Source of the DNA: Treponema_I sp045599005
GTDB lineage: Bacteria > Spirochaetota > Spirochaetia > Treponematales > Treponemataceae
Direction: 5' to 3'
Assembly: GCA_045599005.1 (NCBI GenBank)
Contig: JAZRVF010000010.1
Location: 1-64,000, forward strand
DNA length: 64,000 nt
Part shown: positions 9,464 to 18,311 of the stretch, one piece after another
Position numbering within the stretch: position 1 is the first letter of the stretch
How the letters are laid out: each line of letters opens with the position of its first letter
Notes under the pieces: model-generated
Told to the model about the DNA's origin: nothing
Seen by the model: the letters and a program-made list of their open reading frames with translations, nothing else
Databases searched by the model: none
Translations under genes and position numbers: made by a program

Positions 9464-9519
9464 GGACTGCGGACTGATTTCTGCCGGCTTTGGCAGCATC
9501 TTTCTGCAGTCCTTTTTTT
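9464..9519 (+). terminator. Rho-independent terminator of the chemoreceptor gene
   Basis: GGACTGC pairs with GCAGTCC around an inner CTGCC/GGCAG hairpin, and the structure ends in seven T. It lies 25 nt past the stop codon. Confidence 0.85.
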
Positions 9520-9553
9520 ATCGGGATGTTTCCGTTTTATTCCGTAAAAGAAT

Positions 9554-9582
9554 TTGACAAAAGCTCTGATTGGCACTATCTT
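9554..9582 (+). promoter_or_regulatory. Sigma-70-type promoter of malQ
   Basis: TTGACA, a 17-nt spacer and TATCTT. The predicted start near 9589 leaves a 5' leader of about 105 nt, which begins with a GGTAAA/TTTACC hairpin. Seen in sequence; use is inferred. Confidence 0.7.
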
Positions 9583-9695
9583 GTTGGTAAACCGTTTTAC
9601 CTTTTGAAAAGACAGTCACTGTTGTTACAGAAAAACTTCCTTTCAAAAACACGGGAACTGAAAAACGACATCAACACATACAAGGCGGACATTAT

Positions 9696-11258
9696 ATGAC
9701 ATTCAATCGCTCAGGCGGTATTCTGCTGCATCCATCCTCACTGCCGGAAACTCCCGGAATCGGAACTCTCGGCAGACAGGCTTTCAAATTTGTGGACTGG
9801 CTGGCAGAGGCAAAGCAGACTCTCTGGCAGATGCTTCCCTATGGCCCTACCGGTTACGGTGACTCTCCTTACGCATCTTTCTCAACATTTGCAGGAAATC
9901 CTCTGCTGATTGATCTGGACATTCTTATTGAGAAAGGATGGCTTTCAAAGGAACAGGCCGCTGCACCTGAGTGGATCAAGAATGAAGGTTATGTGGATTA
10001 CGGTTCCGTTGTGTATTGGAAAGTTCCGCTGCTTAAAACCGCTGCCTCTCAGTTTCTGGAAGGCAAGGGAACAGATCTGCGCACTCAGTATGAGGCATTC
10101 AAGAACGATAATTCCTCATGGCTGGACAATTACTCAATCTTTATGAGCATCAAGGAATTCTATGATGAAAAAGCTCAGAAAGAAAACAGGTTCGGAGCGA
10201 TGTGGAGCAACTACTGGCCCCACGAGCTTGCAGTCCATGATGACAGAGCTGTTTCTGTCTGGCACTCATCCCATGTTCATGAAACGGAAGTCCACAAGGT
10301 GATCCAGTTCATGTTCTTTGAGCAGTGGAAGGAACTGAAGGCTTATGCGAACAGCAAGGGTGTGCGTATTATCGGCGACATTCCGATTTTCGTTGCCGCT
10401 GACTCTGCCGATGTCTGGGCAAACCAGCATCTTTTCCAGGTGGATCAGAACGGACGAGCTGTTGCTGTTGCAGGCGTTCCGCCGGATTACTTCAGTGCGA
10501 CAGGCCAGCTTTGGGGAAATCCGCTCTACAACTGGGACGCGATGGAAAAAGAAAACTTTCACTGGTGGATCTGCCGTATAAAATCATTACTTCAGCAGGT
10601 AGACTTTGTCCGCATTGACCACTTCCGTGGCTTTGAGGCTTACTGGTCAGTTCCGGCGGGAGAAGAAACCGCAATCAACGGAAAATGGATTCCCGGTCCG
10701 GCCCACAGACTTTTTGAAGCCATCAAAAAGGAGTTGGGTGAAGTGCCGATTATTGCAGAAGACCTCGGACTGATTACGGAAGAAGTGCGTGCTCTGCGCG
10801 ATGACTTCGGATTCCCGGGAATGAAAGTCCTGCAGTTCGCATTTGATGTGAACGAAGCCGGACAGAACGGATTCATCAACGCTTTTCTGCCCCACATGTA
10901 CAACCAGAACTGCATTGTCTACACAGGTACACATGACAACGACACCATGCAGGGCTGGCTCAACAATGCGACTGATGAAGAGCGCAATCTTGTGCGCCGT
11001 TACGTTTCAGGAGGAATCTGCCCGGAGAAAATCAGTGATGACATGCTCTGCCCCATGCTTATAAAAACCGCATATGCAAGCACCGCCCTGATGGCTGTTA
11101 TTCCCATGCAGGATGTTTTTGCAGTTGCAAGCGAAGGACGCATGAACACGCCTTCAACAACAGGCGGCCATAACTGGCAGTGGCGGATGAGCGCAGAACA
11201 TTTTGACAGCGGAAAGGCCAGCTGGCTCCGCGAGTTGGCGACGCTTTATGCCCGCTGA
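9696..11258 (+). CDS. malQ: 4-alpha-glucanotransferase (GH77 amylomaltase)
   Basis: Transfers alpha-1,4-glucan segments between maltodextrins in maltose and glycogen metabolism; cytoplasmic. The protein has 520 residues, the usual bacterial length. Typical signatures are GGILLHPSSLP at the N-terminus, GPTGYGDSPYASFS, the nucleophile region VDFVRIDHFRGFEAYW, the acid/base region IIAEDLGLI and the stretch TGTHDNDTMQGW. All three catalytic acids of clan GH-H appear present. AAGGCGG precedes the ATG at 9696. It is transcribed alone from the promoter at 9554 and ends next to a hairpin array. Confidence 0.97.
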   Translation: MTFNRSGGILLHPSSLPETPGIGTLGRQAFKFVDWLAEAKQTLWQMLPYGPTGYGDSPYASFSTFAGNPLLIDLDILIEKGWLSKEQAAAPEWIKNEGYVDYGSVVYWKVPLLKTAASQFLEGKGTDLRTQYEAFKNDNSSWLDNYSIFMSIKEFYDEKAQKENRFGAMWSNYWPHELAVHDDRAVSVWHSSHVHETEVHKVIQFMFFEQWKELKAYANSKGVRIIGDIPIFVAADSADVWANQHLFQVDQNGRAVAVAGVPPDYFSATGQLWGNPLYNWDAMEKENFHWWICRIKSLLQQVDFVRIDHFRGFEAYWSVPAGEETAINGKWIPGPAHRLFEAIKKELGEVPIIAEDLGLITEEVRALRDDFGFPGMKVLQFAFDVNEAGQNGFINAFLPHMYNQNCIVYTGTHDNDTMQGWLNNATDEERNLVRRYVSGGICPEKISDDMLCPMLIKTAYASTALMAVIPMQDVFAVASEGRMNTPSTTGGHNWQWRMSAEHFDSGKASWLRELATLYAR

Positions 11259-11276
11259 TTTATAGAGTTTTGATGT

Positions 11277-11552
11277 AAAAGTTGCGGCTTCCGACCGGAT
11301 TTGGTCGCTTCGTTCGAGTTGAGCAGTGCTCAAACTCACGCGCGACTCAACTTCCGGTCTCCGCCGCCACTTTTACGCATTGGTATAAAACGCGGACACA
11401 AAGCGTCACACTCTTATACGTAAAAAAAAGCTTCCGACCGGATTTGGTCGCTTCGTTCGGGTTGAGCGGTGCTCAAACTCACGCGCGACTCAACTTCCGG
11501 TCTCCGCCGCCACTTTTACGCATTGGTATAAAACGCGGACACAAAGCGTTAC
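11277..11552. repeat. Tandem pair of ~143-bp nested-hairpin units
   Basis: Two near-identical units whose shared core starts at 11288 and 11431. In the first unit AAAAGTTGCGGC near the left pairs with GCCGCCACTTTT near the right, and CCGACCGG pairs with CCGGTC. The apex holds GAGTTGAGC and GCTCAAACTC. The copies differ at A/G positions in the apex (GAGTTGAGCAG and GGGTTGAGCGG). The pair fills the space between two convergent genes, malQ and the membrane protein gene. The sequence is unrelated to the array at 1-379, but the design is the same. Confidence 0.85.
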
Positions 11553-11556
11553 GGAA

Positions 11557-12396
11557 TCAGTCTTTCCAGGGAAAGAAGAAACTTCTGATTGAGCGGGGAC
11601 CCAGTGTGTCCCTGTCTTCACCGATCAGTTCACCCCATGGCACAATCTTACGTGCTTCTTTCGGTGTGATTTCAGGATGTTCCTCAAGCCAGTCATATTT
11701 GTACATACGGATACGGAGAGCATTGTTCTGTGCCAGCGCAAGTCCTGAGAAACTTGGAACAAGACCCACAAGGAAAACAGAAAGGGCGATAAGAACAAGT
11801 GAATACAGTCCCAGCAGCATGGAAAAACCGAAGTTGTCAAACAGAATAATGTAACTCTTCTTGAGAGTCTTGATGAATCCGCCTTTAAGCTGTGAACGGA
11901 GGGGCAGGAACCACTGCATTGCAAGGATGGTGACCACAAGAGCCCAGAAAACAAGTGAACCCAGGAAAAGACCGAAGAGACCGCCCATGTTAAGGTAGAA
12001 AGGAATTCCGATAACCGCCAGAATAACAATCATCAGATTGAAAAGTGCATAAAAAACTGCATCTTTCCAGCAGTTTTTCAGGTTCTTGAAAACTTCCTTG
12101 TAAGTAGGAGATTTGAAATCTGCAATTTTCGCACATGAATCACTTACAGAAAGAATCAGTGCGGAGACAAACCACACACCGGCCAGTCCCAGAACAACAG
12201 AACAGATGATGAGAGCCGGTACAGGCATAATCTCTGTTACAGTGGCAACTTCCGTTCCCAGAGTTCCGGTCGCAAGATAGCTGAGACCAAGATATACTGC
12301 TGCCGCAGCCGCGATACAGATCAGGTTATTGACGATAATCCACAGCAGGTTGTCCCAGCCGTCGCAAAAGTTTTTCTTAAGATAAAATAAAATCAT
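11557..12396 (-). CDS. Polytopic inner-membrane protein, unknown function
   Basis: A 279-residue protein with about six hydrophobic segments, roughly at 20-45, 60-90, 115-135, 140-165, 195-225 and an amphipathic C-terminal tail ending FFFPWKD. It is rich in Leu, Val and Ala. The arrangement resembles DUF624/YesL-like small membrane proteins, but I cannot assign a family. The mRNA is predicted to start at the ATG: TTGACG, 17 nt, TAGTTT, then 6 nt to ATG. It is divergently transcribed from the cellobiose phosphorylase gene. Confidence 0.7.
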   Translation of the reverse strand: MILFYLKKNFCDGWDNLLWIIVNNLICIAAAAAVYLGLSYLATGTLGTEVATVTEIMPVPALIICSVVLGLAGVWFVSALILSVSDSCAKIADFKSPTYKEVFKNLKNCWKDAVFYALFNLMIVILAVIGIPFYLNMGGLFGLFLGSLVFWALVVTILAMQWFLPLRSQLKGGFIKTLKKSYIILFDNFGFSMLLGLYSLVLIALSVFLVGLVPSFSGLALAQNNALRIRMYKYDWLEEHPEITPKEARKIVPWGELIGEDRDTLGPRSIRSFFFPWKD

Positions 12397-12402
12397 GGTT
12401 TA

Positions 12403-12431
12403 AAACTACAGATAATCAGGGCTGACGTCAA
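12403..12431 (-). promoter_or_regulatory. Promoter of membrane protein gene (leaderless)
   Basis: TTGACG, 17-nt spacer, TAGTTT. The -10 ends 6 nt before the ATG at 12396, and no Shine-Dalgarno sequence is present. Confidence 0.6.
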
Positions 12432-12451
12432 CCAATAAATCAGCATGGGGC

Positions 12452-12480
12452 ATGTCATTTATTGAAACATATGCTATAAT
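12452..12480 (+). promoter_or_regulatory. Extended -10 promoter of cellobiose phosphorylase gene
   Basis: ATGTCA, 17-nt spacer, TATAAT, with the TGC extension just before the -10. Transcription would begin near 12487, leaving a leader of about 57 nt with an AAGGA site. Confidence 0.65.
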
Positions 12481-12543
12481 ATTCTGCCGTAGCTGCATTG
12501 GATGCGGAAAAATAAAAAAACACCAAAAGAGAGGAAGGAATAA

Positions 12544-14973
12544 ATGAATTACGGTTATTTTGATGACCAGGCACGGGAGTATGTGATCACCCGGCCGGAT
12601 ACACCACAGTCATGGAGCAACTATCTGGGATCAACCCAGTATGGTGCTGTGATTACAAACAATGCGGGCGGATACGGATTCTTCAAGTCCGGTGCAAGAG
12701 GTCGTTTCATGAGACTGCGCTTCAACTCAGTGCCCATGGATCAGCCCGGACGTTACTTCTACCTTCGTGACAATGACAACGCTGACTTCTGGTCCGCATC
12801 ATGGCAGCCTGTGGGAAAAAGCCTCGACAGCTATAAAAGCACCTGCCGTCACGGAACTGCATATACAACAATCACTTCTGACTACACTGACATTGCGACT
12901 GAGACAACATATTTTGTGCCTCTGAATCAGAACTTTGAATACTGGATGCTCAAAGTCACAAACAATTCTGACAGGCCGAGAAATCTTTCCGTATTCAGTT
13001 ACTGCGAGCTGACAAACCAGTGGAACACCACACAGGACCAGGTCAACCTGCAGTACTCAATCTTCATCAACCAGGGATGGAACAAAGACAACATCATCGG
13101 TATCGACATCCAGAAACACATGGAGGAACAGAACCGTGCCAGAATAATCGCTGAAGGTGGTGATCCTGACGCAATCAATCTGGAAGGCGATGTTTCCATG
13201 AACACATGGCTTGCCCTGATCGGCGCAAAGGTGGACGGCTTTGACACTGACCGCACCTCATTCATCGGAACTTACGGCGGATATCACGCGCCTCAGGCTG
13301 TTACCGGCGGAAAATGCGGCAATTCATGCGCATACGGTGACAACAGCTGTGGATCATTCCAGACAGACATTACCCTTGCTCCCGGAGAATCAAAAGAACT
13401 GGCTGTAATGCTGGGAATCGGATCCGGTGCGACAGTGGGTAAAAACACAGTTGCCCGCTTCGGCTCAATTGAGACCGCAAAAATGGAACTGAAGGCTCTG
13501 AAAGAGGACTGGCACAACAAACTGAACAGTCTTTCCGTAAACACTCCCGACGAAGACATCAACCACACCGTGAACATGTGGGGACTCTACAACTGTCTCA
13601 TCACTTTCGCATGGAGCCGCGCCGCAAGCCTTATCTATAACGGAGAGCGTGACGGATTCGGTTTCCGCGACTCAGTGCAGGACATTCTCGGTGTAAGCGC
13701 CGCAATTCCTGAAGTGGCAAGAGACAGACTTGTACTGATGCTTTCAGGCCAGCTGTCACACGGTGGTGCAGTTCCGGTGATCAACCCGGTCCGCCACGAA
13801 CCCGGTAAAGTTCCGCCCACACCCGCAGAAGAACTCCGCAGTGATGACTGTCTCTGGTTCTTCAATTCAATTCCCTGCTATGTCTCGGAAACCGGCGACT
13901 TTGATTTCTACAACAGAGAGATTCCCTATGCGGACAAAGGCAGCGCGACAGTTCTCGGGCACCTTAAACAGGCTCTGCTTTTCAACCTGGAAAGAAGCGG
14001 TTCACACGGACTTCCCTGCGGACTTTCTGCTGACTGGAACGACTGTCTCCGTCTCGGCTACCGTGGAGAAAGTCTTTTTGTTGCATTCCAGCTGAGACTC
14101 GGTTTCACGGTCTATGCAGATGTCTGCCGCCGTATGGGCAAAAATGACGAGGCTGAATGGGCTGATGCACGCAAGGCAGAACTGGATGCAAACATTCAGA
14201 AACACTGCTGGGACGGAAACTGGTTCATCTGGGCAATTGCAGAAGACGGCACAGTTTATGGAACAAAAACCTTTGAGGAAGGACAGGTTTACTTCAATAC
14301 ACAGGTCTGGGCCGTACTCAGTGGTGCTGCCACAGCAGAACAGGCTCAGAAAGCAATGCAGACCGTAAAAGACAAACTTGCAACACCCTACGGACTGATG
14401 CTCTGCGCTCCGCCTTTTGCAAAGACAACTGTAGACGTGATGCGCGCCGTGGTATTCAACAAAGGTATCAAAGAGAATGCGGGTATCTTCAACCATACAC
14501 AGGGCTGGGGAATCATTGCGGAAACAATGCTCGGAAACGGAGACCGCGCCTACGAATACTGCAAGGCTGCCCTGCCCGCTTCCTACAACGACAAGGCAGA
14601 GATCCGACAGGCAGAACCTTATGTACAGTGTCAGACCACTTACTCAATCTATTCACCACGTCCGGGAACAGCACGCGTTTCCTGGCTCTCAGGTGCCGCA
14701 ACCTGGTCATACTACAGCCTGACTCAGTACATTCTGGGTATTCATCCTGTATACGAAGGGCTGATGATTGATCCATGTATTCCCACTGCATGGGACGGAT
14801 TCACAGCAGAGCGCAGATTCCGCGGATGCAACGTGAAAATCAGCGTGAAGAATCCGGGACACCATTGCAAAGGTATTGCAAAACTGACAGTGAACGGAAA
14901 AGAGATCAGCGGAAACACAATCCCTGCTGAAATGCTTACCGCTGAAACAACTGTTGAAGCAGTCATAGCCTGA
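12544..14973 (+). CDS. Cellobiose phosphorylase (GH94)
   Basis: Splits cellobiose with phosphate into glucose-1-phosphate and glucose, saving ATP; cytoplasmic. The 809-residue length matches GH94 cellobiose phosphorylases. The N-terminus MNYGYFDDQAREYVITRP and the phrase GGRYFYL-like PGRYFYLRDN match the family. The catalytic general-acid region reads SADWNDCLRLGYRGES, containing the expected Asp. A C-terminal jelly-roll piece follows. Cellodextrin and chitobiose phosphorylases are the close alternatives, but the N-terminal segment and length favour cellobiose. No transporter is nearby. Two flavodoxin-fold genes follow on the same strand after 41 nt. Confidence 0.93.
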   Translation: MNYGYFDDQAREYVITRPDTPQSWSNYLGSTQYGAVITNNAGGYGFFKSGARGRFMRLRFNSVPMDQPGRYFYLRDNDNADFWSASWQPVGKSLDSYKSTCRHGTAYTTITSDYTDIATETTYFVPLNQNFEYWMLKVTNNSDRPRNLSVFSYCELTNQWNTTQDQVNLQYSIFINQGWNKDNIIGIDIQKHMEEQNRARIIAEGGDPDAINLEGDVSMNTWLALIGAKVDGFDTDRTSFIGTYGGYHAPQAVTGGKCGNSCAYGDNSCGSFQTDITLAPGESKELAVMLGIGSGATVGKNTVARFGSIETAKMELKALKEDWHNKLNSLSVNTPDEDINHTVNMWGLYNCLITFAWSRAASLIYNGERDGFGFRDSVQDILGVSAAIPEVARDRLVLMLSGQLSHGGAVPVINPVRHEPGKVPPTPAEELRSDDCLWFFNSIPCYVSETGDFDFYNREIPYADKGSATVLGHLKQALLFNLERSGSHGLPCGLSADWNDCLRLGYRGESLFVAFQLRLGFTVYADVCRRMGKNDEAEWADARKAELDANIQKHCWDGNWFIWAIAEDGTVYGTKTFEEGQVYFNTQVWAVLSGAATAEQAQKAMQTVKDKLATPYGLMLCAPPFAKTTVDVMRAVVFNKGIKENAGIFNHTQGWGIIAETMLGNGDRAYEYCKAALPASYNDKAEIRQAEPYVQCQTTYSIYSPRPGTARVSWLSGAATWSYYSLTQYILGIHPVYEGLMIDPCIPTAWDGFTAERRFRGCNVKISVKNPGHHCKGIAKLTVNGKEISGNTIPAEMLTAETTVEAVIA

Positions 14974-15014
14974 GGATAAATGTTAAAAGCTGAGGAATCA
15001 CTGGTGAGACAAAG

Positions 15015-15518
15015 ATGAAGCTGATTATCCACGATCTGCAGGAAAAGGAATTCTCAAAACTGTTCAGGAATCTTCCCTCGGACGATTATGTGATTTCACC
15101 ATCACAGGGGATTCATTCCTGTCTTGGCTGTTCCGGCTGCTGGATCCAGAATCCTTCTTACTGTGTGATTCCCGATGAAGGTCATCAGATCGGTGACCTT
15201 CTGGCAAAAGCGACTGACGTGATTATCATAAGCCGCTGCTGTTACGGCGGTTTCAGCCCGCAGGTAAAGCGGGTTCTGGACCGTTTTCTTCCATATATGC
15301 TGCCTTACATTGAACTTTCTGAGGGAAGAATGCGTCACACACCGCGCTACGAAAACCGTCTGAATCTTTCTGCAAACTTTTACGGAGAAATGATTACCCC
15401 TGAGGAAGAAAACATTGCACACCGCATTGTGGATGAGATTACATTCAGCATGAACGGCACAGGCTGCAGCGTGTCTTTCTACAGGGATAAAGCCGGTCTC
15501 AAAGGGATTGCCTTATGA
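15015..15518 (+). CDS. Flavodoxin-fold NAD(P)H-dependent oxidoreductase, Cys-rich
   Basis: A 167-residue protein of the FMN-dependent flavodoxin-like reductase group. The phrase SCLGCSGCWIQNPSYCVIPDE contains the CxxCW...C motif found in many anaerobe members (here CLGCSGCW), and SRCCYGGFSP follows, where FMN is likely bound. It overlaps the next gene by 4 nt (ATGA), so the two are translationally coupled and may act together. Electron donor and substrate are unknown. The ribosome site is weak. Confidence 0.75.
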   Translation: MKLIIHDLQEKEFSKLFRNLPSDDYVISPSQGIHSCLGCSGCWIQNPSYCVIPDEGHQIGDLLAKATDVIIISRCCYGGFSPQVKRVLDRFLPYMLPYIELSEGRMRHTPRYENRLNLSANFYGEMITPEEENIAHRIVDEITFSMNGTGCSVSFYRDKAGLKGIAL

Positions 15519-16183
15519 AAATTGTAGTATTGAATGCAAGCCCGAAACCTGATGGCGGAAACTCTGCACAGATTATTGAACGGATCAAGAAAAACATAGA
15601 GGCTCTGCAGCCGGAAACAAAGTTCAACGTTTTTTCAATACGGTCAAACTGCCTTACTGAAACCGATTATGAAGTTTTTGGGGACTGTGATGCAATTCTC
15701 TGGGTTTTCCCGGTTTATGCGGCGTCACTTCCCTCCCACATGACCGAACAGCTTCTGCGCCTGGAAGATTTTTTCTCAGGTAAAAAATTCAGGAAAAGAA
15801 GTGTACAGAAGCAGATAAATGTTTATGCGGCGGCAAACTGCGGTTTTTATGACGGCATGGAATGCGCACTTTCTATGCGGATGCTCCGGAGCTGGACGCT
15901 GAAATGCGGGCTTAGCTGGGGTCAGGGCATAGGTTTAGGCGGTGGAGAAATCATCGGGATGAATGGGCCGAACGCCTTGAGCAAAATGCCTCTTAAAAAC
16001 GCCGGTAAAAAACTGGACATTTTTGCGGAAAACCTGATGCTGCAGAAAAAAGTCCAGGATTCCTTCTCAACTCCGGACATTCCTCAGTTCATGTTTGTTT
16101 CAATGATGAACAGCCAGCTGTGGGACAGAAAAGCCAGAAAGAACGGTCTGAACAGAAAGCAGCTTCTGCACAGGATCACATGA
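15515..16183 (+). CDS. Flavodoxin-fold NAD(P)H-dependent reductase
   Basis: A 222-residue partner of the gene before it. The phosphate loop of the flavodoxin fold is LNASPKPDGGNS at residues 5-16. WVFPVYAASLPSHM is the second cofactor-binding loop and YAAANCGFYDG the third. It lacks the CxxCW motif of its neighbour. The two coupled half-alike genes suggest a heteromeric flavin reductase; this is an inference. The gene ends in a long palindrome-rich spacer. Confidence 0.75.
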   Translation: MKIVVLNASPKPDGGNSAQIIERIKKNIEALQPETKFNVFSIRSNCLTETDYEVFGDCDAILWVFPVYAASLPSHMTEQLLRLEDFFSGKKFRKRSVQKQINVYAAANCGFYDGMECALSMRMLRSWTLKCGLSWGQGIGLGGGEIIGMNGPNALSKMPLKNAGKKLDIFAENLMLQKKVQDSFSTPDIPQFMFVSMMNSQLWDRKARKNGLNRKQLLHRIT

Positions 16184-16384
16184 CAGGTATTTATTTGGAT
16201 TATTTTCTCACAAAAACTGACAGTAAGAAAGCAGCTGCCATCCTTCCCGGATTTTTTAATAAATATAATCAGTGACTGTATGTAATTGCAGTATGGACAG
16301 ATGTTTCGACTCCATTCACTGCGTTCATTCTGCTCAACATGACATTGTTTCATTCTGACACCATGGGGAGTAGTTAACAGGTTT

Positions 16385-16530
16385 ATGTCAGTTTTCACGA
16401 AAAAGAGATTTGTTCCTGCTGCGTTGGCTATTCTGCTGGTTTCGATGAAAAAAATCCCTGGATGAAAGCGAAATGATTCTGGAATTTCCCGGAATTGGAG
16501 AGCCTGTTCTTTCCCGCAAAGAAGCGGGGC
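16385..16530 (+). other. Possible short coding remnant
   Basis: ATG at 16385 opens a signal-peptide-like stretch (KKRFVPAALAILLVSMKK) that stops after 26 codons. Removing one A from the A7 run near 16449 would extend it through about 28 more codons (LDESEMILEFPGIGEPVL) into the GC-rich palindrome. It may be the 5' end of a lost exported-protein gene. Weakly supported. Confidence 0.25.
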
Positions 16531-16632
16531 TTGGGGCCGGCGTCTGAGGCCCCAGGAGGGCGGGGTGTGGAGGCAACGGAACCGGCGCAGCTGGTTCTGG
16601 TGCCGACCAGGGGCGGGGCTCCGCCCCTCATG
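16496..16632. repeat. GC-rich palindromic element
   Basis: Within the gene-free 16184-16635 spacer between convergent genes. GGGGCC pairs with GGCCCC (16532-16552), CGGCGC pairs roughly with GTGCCG, and GGGGCGG-GCT-CCGCCCC closes the element at about 16611-16628. It is much richer in GC than its surroundings. No T-run follows on either side. The rest of the spacer holds only the possible remnant at 16385. Confidence 0.6.
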
Positions 16633-16635
16633 CTT

Positions 16636-18099
16636 TTATTTAATTCTCTCAGAAATGAACTTAAGTTTGAGCTGGCGGAGTTCGTCAGTTACGGAAACTT
16701 TGTACAGATGCGGGTTGAGGATGCGCTTGTATGTTGAATGCAGGCTTTCAAGCTGGGTCTGGAGAACTGCACGGGCTGCCTCGATTGACTCCTTGGGGCT
16801 TTTTGCCGGTTCCGTGCGGACTCCGTTTCTGATCACAGGATGAAGCAGCGGCTCAACTCTGGAAGGCGTAAACTCGAACTGGCGGTAATCGCCGGAAGGA
16901 TGATAGAAGTGGCGGCTCTCCCCGGGAGCAACAACCTCGTGTTCCAGCGCGAGAATATCCGCTTTGGCCATTCCTTCCGCGTCATAAAGGCGCCACACGT
17001 TCTTGATGCCTGGGTTCGTCGTTTTCTCAGGATTGTCGGAAAACTTCATCGCGGCCACAAAATCTCCGGGATTGCTGCTGCCCGGCAGGTGGCGTGCCGC
17101 AAGTTTGTATACACCGGTAAAGGAAGCCTCGTTGCCGCCTGTGACCATGTGGGTTCCCACTCCCCAGCTGTTGATGGGCGCACCGTGGGAAACCAGGGTC
17201 TCGATTATTTCTTCCGTAAGTTCGTTTGAGACGGAGATTGTGGCTTTTGAGAAGCCTGCCTCGTCAAGGCGTTTACGGACTTCCTGTGAAAGGTACATTA
17301 TGTCACCGGAATCAAGACGCACACCGAAATTGTAGCCCTGCTCCACCAGTTTTGATCCTGCGATTATTGCATTTTTGATGCCTGAATTCAGTGTGTCATA
17401 GGTGTCAATGAGGAAAACTGCATTCTTGGGATAGATCTTCGCATAGGCCTCAAAGGCTTCAAGCTCTGTGTCAAAGGACATGATCCATGCGTGGGCCATT
17501 GTTCCCATCACCGGCATGCCGTACTCTTTTCCGGCAAGTGTGTTGCTTGTTCCCGCAGCACCGCCGATGTAAGCCGCACGTGTTGCGCTCATGGAACCGT
17601 CATAGCCCTGGGCGCGCCGCAGACCGAATTCCATGATCCCGCCCTTTTTTGAGGCGAGCCAGACGCGGGCTGTCTTTGTGGCGATAAGGCTCTGGAAGTT
17701 GACTGTATTCAGGACAAGACCTTCAAGAATCTGTGCCTCAATCAGGTTGGCATGGATGCGGATGAGGGGCTCGTTGGGGAAAATGACGGAGCCTTCTGTC
17801 ATGGCGTACATGTCGCCGGTGAAACGGAAGTCTTTAAGGTAATCAAGAAAGCCGTCTTCAAAAATTCCGATTGTCTTTAAATAGGCAATGTCGTCGGCGG
17901 AAAAGGAAAAATTGGTCACATAATCAAGAAGTGTCTCAAGGCCTGCAAAAACTGAGAAACCGCCGTTGAACGGATTTCGGCGGAAGAACATGTCAAATAC
18001 AGCGGGGCTGTCCATGTGGTTTTTCCAGTATCCCTGAGCCATGGTCAGTTCGTAAAAATCAGTGAAAAGTGCGCTCATGTGCGTTTTTTTGTCGTTCAT
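16636..18099 (-). CDS. pncB: Nicotinate phosphoribosyltransferase
   Basis: Converts nicotinate and PRPP to nicotinate mononucleotide in NAD salvage; cytoplasmic. The protein has 487 residues. Family signatures are TDFYELTMAQGYW near residue 13, FFRRNPF, the phrase EFGLRRAQG, VGVRLDSGD-like NFGVRLDSGDI and GVGTHMVTGGN-like WGVGTHMVTGG. The catalytic His region (GTMAHAWIMSF) is present. The ATG at 18099 has no ribosome site but follows a full promoter by 6 nt. It is divergent from the isocitrate dehydrogenase gene. Confidence 0.95.
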   Translation of the reverse strand: MNDKKTHMSALFTDFYELTMAQGYWKNHMDSPAVFDMFFRRNPFNGGFSVFAGLETLLDYVTNFSFSADDIAYLKTIGIFEDGFLDYLKDFRFTGDMYAMTEGSVIFPNEPLIRIHANLIEAQILEGLVLNTVNFQSLIATKTARVWLASKKGGIMEFGLRRAQGYDGSMSATRAAYIGGAAGTSNTLAGKEYGMPVMGTMAHAWIMSFDTELEAFEAYAKIYPKNAVFLIDTYDTLNSGIKNAIIAGSKLVEQGYNFGVRLDSGDIMYLSQEVRKRLDEAGFSKATISVSNELTEEIIETLVSHGAPINSWGVGTHMVTGGNEASFTGVYKLAARHLPGSSNPGDFVAAMKFSDNPEKTTNPGIKNVWRLYDAEGMAKADILALEHEVVAPGESRHFYHPSGDYRQFEFTPSRVEPLLHPVIRNGVRTEPAKSPKESIEAARAVLQTQLESLHSTYKRILNPHLYKVSVTDELRQLKLKFISERIK

Positions 18100-18105
18100 A
18101 CTTTT

Positions 18106-18134
18106 AATATACCGCCCACAAGTTTCTGTTGCAA
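18106..18134 (-). promoter_or_regulatory. Promoter of pncB (leaderless)
   Basis: TTGCAA, 17-nt spacer, TATATT, then 6 nt to the ATG at 18099. No Shine-Dalgarno sequence. One of the clearest examples of the pattern in this window. Confidence 0.65.
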
Positions 18135-18311
18135 GACAGGAAAAGTTATGTCAAGCCCCAGAATCAGCTTCCGGGAGTCCCAGACATCCCGCGGAACAGG
18201 CAGAAAAATTCTGGAAAAAATGCAAAACAGTGTCAAAATCCGCTGATTTTTCCCTTTCATTATGATAATATTTTATCGAATCAGCCTTTTTGGCAAAAAT
18301 CGAGGTATCTT

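Noticed and set aside
16495..16843. Overlapping plus-strand frames in the GC-rich element
   Set aside because: The length comes from GC-rich palindromes and the antisense strand of pncB; no starts with ribosome sites.
18129..18311. N-terminal extension of isocitrate dehydrogenase
   Set aside because: The extra 61 codons do not match the family; GAGG before ATG 18312 marks the true start.
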